A stretch of 64,000 nucleotides of DNA from Pseudomonas cremoricolorata (GTDB lineage: Bacteria > Pseudomonadota > Gammaproteobacteria > Pseudomonadales > Pseudomonadaceae): NCBI RefSeq assembly GCF_000759535.1, contig NZ_CP009455.1, positions 2,914,001 through 2,978,000 of the forward strand, read 5' to 3'. Positions 60,951 to 64,000 of the stretch are shown piece after piece. The stretch's first letter is position 1, and each line of letters begins with the position of its first letter. Below the pieces are notes generated by a model, which was not told the DNA's origin, did not search any database, and saw only the letters and a program-made list of their open reading frames with translations. Made by a program: the position numbers and the translations under genes.

Positions 60951-61490
60951 ATGCCACGAATCTCTGCTGCCGACGCCGGCGGCATCAACGTGCTCGCTTT
61001 CCTCGACATGCTCGCCTGGTCGGAAGGCACCTCGACCATCAAGGCCAGTGACGACGGCTACAACGTGCTGGTAGGCGGCAAGCTGTTCACCGACTACAGC
61101 CAGCACCCGCGCGTGCTTGTGCCGCTGCCGCGCTACGGCATCAAGTCGACGGCTGCCGGTCGCTACCAGTTCCTGGCCCGCACCTGGGATGCCATCGTCA
61201 AGAACTACGGTTTCAAGGGCCGCTTCATCCCAGAAGCCCAAGACCTGGCCGCGATCAAGCTGCTGACCGAATGTGGCGCGCTGCCGCTGATCAAGGCCGG
61301 GCGGATCAGTGACGCGATCGCCAGGGCTGCGCCGATCTGGGCCAGCCTGCCTGGCGCCGGATACGGCCAGCGCGAGCACAAGCTGGCGGCGCTGCTGGGG
61401 ATCTACGAAAGCGAGCGTGCCGCCGATGCCAAGCCGGCTGGTGACCTTCTGTCGATGTACGCCGCGTGCGGTGGCGAGGCCGTAGCGTGA
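60951..61490 (+). CDS. Endolysin (lambda R-type transglycosylase, GH104)
   Basis: 179 aa. FLDMLAWSEGT places the catalytic Glu25; KSTAAGRYQFLARTWDAI and GYGQREHKLAALLGIYE in parts complete the lambda R family pattern. It cuts peptidoglycan once the holin opens the membrane. No signal peptide, so holin-dependent. Confidence 0.93.
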   Translation: MPRISAADAGGINVLAFLDMLAWSEGTSTIKASDDGYNVLVGGKLFTDYSQHPRVLVPLPRYGIKSTAAGRYQFLARTWDAIVKNYGFKGRFIPEAQDLAAIKLLTECGALPLIKAGRISDAIARAAPIWASLPGAGYGQREHKLAALLGIYESERAADAKPAGDLLSMYAACGGEAVA

Positions 61491-62020
61491 TCGGCGCGCC
61501 GCTGATTCCAAGGGCTGTTCCTGCCTGGGTCTGGTGGCTGGCCGTCCTGCTGCTGGTCGCCGGCGGGCAGCAATACCGGCTGGTGCTGGCGCAGCGTGAC
61601 GCCGGCGCGGCGCGTGCCGACTTGGCCGACTACCGACTGCTGGTTGCCGAGCGCGATCAGCACGCCGCGGCCCAGGCCAGAACAGAAGAGCAGCGCCGCC
61701 AGCAGGTGGCTGATCGGGAGGGTGAGAATGCACGTCAGAAACTGGAGGCGGTTGCCGGCCGCGCCGCTACTGCTGAGTCTGCTGCTGACGGCCTGCGCGG
61801 GGAAATCGCCCGACTGCGCGCCGGGCGAAGCGCAACCTGCGGTGCCATCGCTGCCCAGCAGCGCCAGGCAGAAACCTCTGCCGTCGTGGTGCTCGGGGGA
61901 CTGCTTGAAGAAGCTGACCGAATGGCGGGAAGCCTCGCGGCAGCGCTTGAGCGAAGCCGAGTAGCAGGCATGGCCTGTGAACGTGTGATCGATGGAATTC
62001 GGCCTGCCGCTGAGCGGTAA
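61487..62020 (+). CDS. Rz-type inner-membrane spanin (i-spanin)
   Basis: 177 aa from GTG at 61487 (GTGA overlap with the endolysin stop). N-terminal membrane helix (AWVWWLAVLLLVAGG) and a long periplasmic coiled coil of the DUF2514 type. Works with the nested Rz1 to fuse the membranes at lysis. Confidence 0.88.
   Translation: MIGAPLIPRAVPAWVWWLAVLLLVAGGQQYRLVLAQRDAGAARADLADYRLLVAERDQHAAAQARTEEQRRQQVADREGENARQKLEAVAGRAATAESAADGLRGEIARLRAGRSATCGAIAAQQRQAETSAVVVLGGLLEEADRMAGSLAAALERSRVAGMACERVIDGIRPAAER
61728..61964 (+). CDS. Rz1 outer-membrane spanin nested inside Rz
   Basis: 78 aa, wholly inside Rz in the +1 frame. ATG 61728 has GGAGG 7 bp upstream. Signal with lipobox LTAC, then a proline-containing mature part with two further cysteines (SWCSGDC). 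Typical o-spanin. Confidence 0.88.
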   Translation: MHVRNWRRLPAAPLLLSLLLTACAGKSPDCAPGEAQPAVPSLPSSARQKPLPSWCSGDCLKKLTEWREASRQRLSEAE

Positions 62021-62050
62021 TTGTCGGGTGGCCGAAATACTGGCTAGGAT
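62021..62050 (+). promoter_or_regulatory. Promoter of the SOS-boxed gene pair
   Basis: TTGTCG (62021-62026) and TAGGAT (62045-62050) with 18-bp spacing, ending at the LexA box. Confidence 0.5.
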
Positions 62051-62069
62051 ACTGTTCGCATATACAGTA
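62050..62069 (+). promoter_or_regulatory. LexA (SOS) box
   Basis: TACTGT-N8-ACAGTA, a full symmetrical match to the outer bases of the LexA consensus, with ATAT in the right half. It ends 11 bp before the ATG at 62081. Confidence 0.85.
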
Positions 62070-62080
62070 TTTGGTGCCCT

Positions 62081-62377
62081 ATGTATTTCCTTGTCGTGCG
62101 CCGCCGCTCCCACGGCGCGGCGCTACCCTCTGAGCAACTGCGCCAGCAAACCCCCATTCGCGCTGACGTCCACATCGGAGAGCATCAGAGCGAACTGCTG
62201 GGCCGAGTGTCGACACAGGCCTGGGTCTTCAGCCCAGCGCCTGGCGCCGACGTGATACCTCGGCTGCACGATGCGAAGATCACCGGCATGGCCCAGCAAG
62301 GCATGAACATCAGCGGCGTCGAGGAAATCGACGGAGTCCTGTACGCCCAGTCTTGGTGGTGCAGGGTGGACTCATGA
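62081..62377 (+). CDS. SOS-controlled phage protein of unknown function, first of pair
   Basis: 98 aa, starting MYFLVVRRRSHGA. Mixed alpha/beta by eye, with no membrane segment or recognised motif. ATG lies 11 bp after a strong LexA box, and its stop overlaps the next start (ATGA). Last unit before attR, where accessory genes gather. Confidence 0.7.
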   Translation: MYFLVVRRRSHGAALPSEQLRQQTPIRADVHIGEHQSELLGRVSTQAWVFSPAPGADVIPRLHDAKITGMAQQGMNISGVEEIDGVLYAQSWWCRVDS

Positions 62378-62727
62378 GTAGAATCCCCACGGCGTGGATG
62401 CACGAACTGGATGACCAGGTCGCGTTCCTGATGGACCCAGACGGCCGCGAAGCCGTGCTCAGCGAAATGGCGGTTGCGGCGCACCGGGCCGGCCGCATCG
62501 ATGCCTGCGTGCTGGCCGACATGCTGGAGCTGGCAGAGGCGGGCAGGCTATGGGCGATGGAGGACTTGGAAACAGTGTTTCCGATGCCTGCTGTAGGTGA
62601 GCAAAAAGACGGGTGGGGTGTACCGCTTTCCAGAACGGAGCGGGTCGAGCCTGGACGGCTCACGGGAGGGTGGGACCTTCTGGATATCCCAGTGGTCAAT
62701 GCGGATGGCGCGGGAAACCGTGCGTGA
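62374..62727 (+). CDS. SOS-controlled phage protein of unknown function, second of pair
   Basis: 117 aa from ATG at 62374. The helical acidic first two thirds (WMHELDDQVAFLMDPDGREA, ACVLADMLELAEAGRLWAME) are followed by a basic tail. Translation coupled to the gene before. Not recognised. Confidence 0.65.
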   Translation: MSRIPTAWMHELDDQVAFLMDPDGREAVLSEMAVAAHRAGRIDACVLADMLELAEAGRLWAMEDLETVFPMPAVGEQKDGWGVPLSRTERVEPGRLTGGWDLLDIPVVNADGAGNRA

Positions 62728-62844
62728 ACAAATCGTGAATCACGCGGTTTGCGAGCGTGTACTTCTGTTGCTTTCTTGAGACAAAATGAACGGCTGCGGG
62801 CGGCTCAAGTTGTTGATTTCAAAGGGCTGGCAGGTGCCAGCTAT

Positions 62845-62903
62845 GATTTAGGTTCCAGCGGCGCAAGCTGTAAGAGTTCGAGTCTCTTCGTCCGCACCAT
62901 CTT
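62845..62903. repeat. attR
   Basis: 59-bp copy of the tRNA-Leu 3' end, identical to 23135-23193. It has no matching 5' half, so it is not a tRNA gene. Confidence 0.93.
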
Positions 62904-63106
62904 CTGAGTCGAGGGGTCGAGAGCGCACATTCGCTCCCCCTCCGCTGGCTTATCCCTCCTGAGCATGAGCACAACGCGCTTCTGGGCGTTCACCGTGCTT
63001 ACCCAGCCTCCCTACGCTCTCTGGCAGCGTCATTCAAAATTGATCAGCCCCTGCGCCATTAAGTCGCCACATCCCTATGGCACTTGCCGTGCGCTGTCTA
63101 TAAAAT

Positions 63107-63125
63107 GCGACCAGTTCTCATTTAC
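63107..63125. promoter_or_regulatory. Weak Fur-like site before fecI
   Basis: The right half TTCTCATTT resembles a Fur half site; the left half matches poorly. Iron control of this FecI-type gene is expected from the family, so the match is noted with low certainty. Confidence 0.25.
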
Positions 63126-63139
63126 TCCTGGTCTCGCCT

Positions 63140-63646
63140 GTGTCCGTATCCGATACCTCAAAGTTGAGTTACTTCTTCAGCGATCACCATCGCTGGCTGC
63201 TGCAGTACGTGCAGCGTCAGTTGAATCATCGCTCGGATGCCGAGGACACAGCGGCCGAGACGTTCTGCCAGATCATCGCGGCGCGGGTCGATCCGGCTGC
63301 CATCGAGCAGCCGCGCGCTTATCTTGCGACCATCGCCCGGCGTCTGATCTTCGATCGCTATCGGCGGCGGCGGCTGGAAGAGGCCTATCTGGAGCGCTTG
63401 ATGCTGCTGCCGGAGGCCTTGGCGCCGTCGCCGGAGCAAACCCATTTGCTGCTCGAGGCGCTGCATGCCATCGACAGCAGCCTGGCAGGGTTGCCGCTGA
63501 TCGTGAAGAAAGCCTTTCTGCTCAGTCAGCTCGACGGTCTGCCCTATGCCGAAATCAGCCAGAAGCTTGGGGTATCCGAGCGCACGGTAGGCCGCTACAT
63601 GACCCAGGCCTTGCGTCAGTGCTACCTCAGCGGTGCTCATCCATGA
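63140..63646 (+). CDS. FecI-type ECF sigma factor
   Basis: 168 aa from GTG at 63140. Region 2 (DAEDTAAETFCQIIAAR, YLATIARRLIFDRYRRRR) and region 4 (LPYAEISQKLGVSERTVGRYM in parts) of iron-uptake ECF sigma factors are clear. Stop overlaps the fecR start by ATGA. Normally controls a TonB-dependent receptor gene, which would lie beyond the window. Confidence 0.92.
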   Translation: MSVSDTSKLSYFFSDHHRWLLQYVQRQLNHRSDAEDTAAETFCQIIAARVDPAAIEQPRAYLATIARRLIFDRYRRRRLEEAYLERLMLLPEALAPSPEQTHLLLEALHAIDSSLAGLPLIVKKAFLLSQLDGLPYAEISQKLGVSERTVGRYMTQALRQCYLSGAHP

Positions 63647-64000
63647 GCCGTGGCGCGCTGGACCCAGCGGCGGAGCAGGCCATCGCCTGGATGGTGCGCC
63701 TGCGCTCGGGTCGCGCGGATGCGCGGCAGGAGGCGCGCTTTGAGCGCTGGTTGGCCCAGGATTCTGCCAACCTCCAAGCCTGGGAACAGCTGCAGCGCGG
63801 CATGGGTGGCCATTACGAAGTCGCACGGCGGGCGCCGCAGGTGCTGCGCGATACGTTGTTGCAGCCGCAAATGCGTCGTCGCGACGTGCTGCGTGGGTTG
63901 GGTGGACTCACCCTGCTGGGCGGTGCGCTGTGGCTGGGTGCGCACAGTGACAGTGCGCGGATGCTGACGGCTGATCTGCGCACCGGCACGGGCGAGCGAC
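63643..64000 (+). CDS. FecR-type anti-sigma/sensor, 5' part
   Basis: 119 codons before the window ends. DUF4880 N-terminus (AAEQAIAWMVRLRSGRADARQEARFERWL in parts), then a membrane helix (LGGLTLLGGALWLGA). Inner-membrane partner that passes the receptor signal to the sigma factor. Confidence 0.9.
   Translation, partial: MSRGALDPAAEQAIAWMVRLRSGRADARQEARFERWLAQDSANLQAWEQLQRGMGGHYEVARRAPQVLRDTLLQPQMRRRDVLRGLGGLTLLGGALWLGAHSDSARMLTADLRTGTGER

Larger units (their letters stand above)
23135..62903. mobile_element. Complete-looking siphovirus prophage in tRNA-Leu
   Basis: A 59-bp perfect direct repeat (23135-23193 and 62845-62903) brackets about 39.7 kb with integrase at the left end, an early leftward operon, CI/Cro switch, replication genes, Q, HK97-type packaging and head genes, lambda-type tail genes and a lysis module. 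All essential classes are present and open; the only broken gene seen is a second tyrosine recombinase. Confidence 0.95.

Noticed and set aside
62845-62903. Second tRNA-Leu at the right end
   Set aside because: Only the 3' part is present; it is the attR repeat.
23135-62903. Insertion sequences inside the prophage
   Set aside because: No transposase gene or terminal inverted repeats of IS type were seen; the recombinase at 38716-40014 is a tyrosine recombinase without such ends.

Overview
The window is a stretch of a fluorescent Pseudomonas chromosome (P. putida-like in gene content) interrupted by one complete-looking prophage. The evidence is a pyoverdine maturation and efflux cluster with PvdS-type promoters, high GC, Pseudomonas-type etfBA/ETF-QO and folD loci, and a tRNA-Arg/His/Leu cluster.

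Region 1 (1-11,100) is iron acquisition. A siderophore-interacting ferric reductase (cut by the window edge), an HSL-type alpha/beta hydrolase, pvdN and pvdM read leftward. pvdP reads rightward, and pvdR-pvdT-opmQ reads leftward. Four exact TAAAT-N16-CGT iron-starvation boxes sit in front of the reductase gene, pvdM, pvdP and pvdR, so the block looks like one PvdS regulon. PvdP, PvdM and PvdN act in the periplasm on the immature siderophore, and PvdRT-OpmQ exports or recycles it.

Region 2 (11,200-23,130) holds an MFS transporter, the electron-transfer-flavoprotein genes (ETF-QO divergent from etfBA, with a PsrA-like site between them), a periplasmic solute-binding protein, two envelope lipoproteins (DUF4398, OmpA), a C4-dicarboxylate-type transporter followed by two GntR regulators, folD and three tRNAs.

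Region 3 (23,135-62,903) is a 39.7-kb lambda-organised siphovirus prophage with HK97-type head genes. It sits in the 3' end of tRNA-Leu(TAG) and is bounded by a 59-bp direct repeat. The leftward early operon (34.4 to 23.2 kb) runs from PL through small genes, a phage CsrA, DUF2303, a C5 DNA methyltransferase and an excisionase-like protein to the integrase. A CI-like S24 repressor lies between two pairs of matching operators, followed by a Cro-like gene, an O-like replication protein and a DnaC-like loader, YbcO and VRR-NUC nucleases, a second tyrosine recombinase broken by an in-frame TGA, and a Q antiterminator. The late genes follow in standard order: membrane/holin genes, HNH, terminases, portal, protease, capsid, connectors, tail tube, G/GT with a lambda-type frameshift, a BamE-like lipoprotein, tape measure, tail tip, an SGNH-esterase fibre, endolysin and nested Rz/Rz1. 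A LexA-boxed gene pair ends the prophage.

Region 4 (62,904-64,000) is chromosome again, with a FecI-type sigma factor and the start of its FecR partner.

The least explained structures are inside the prophage. Every gene in a 1-kb early block is preceded by the same covarying RNA hairpin, in an operon that also encodes CsrA and has an exact boxA in its leader. Many late genes start behind a fused terminator-like hairpin and ribosome-binding-site cassette. The SOS-boxed terminal pair and the AT-rich membrane coiled-coil gene have no recognised function.
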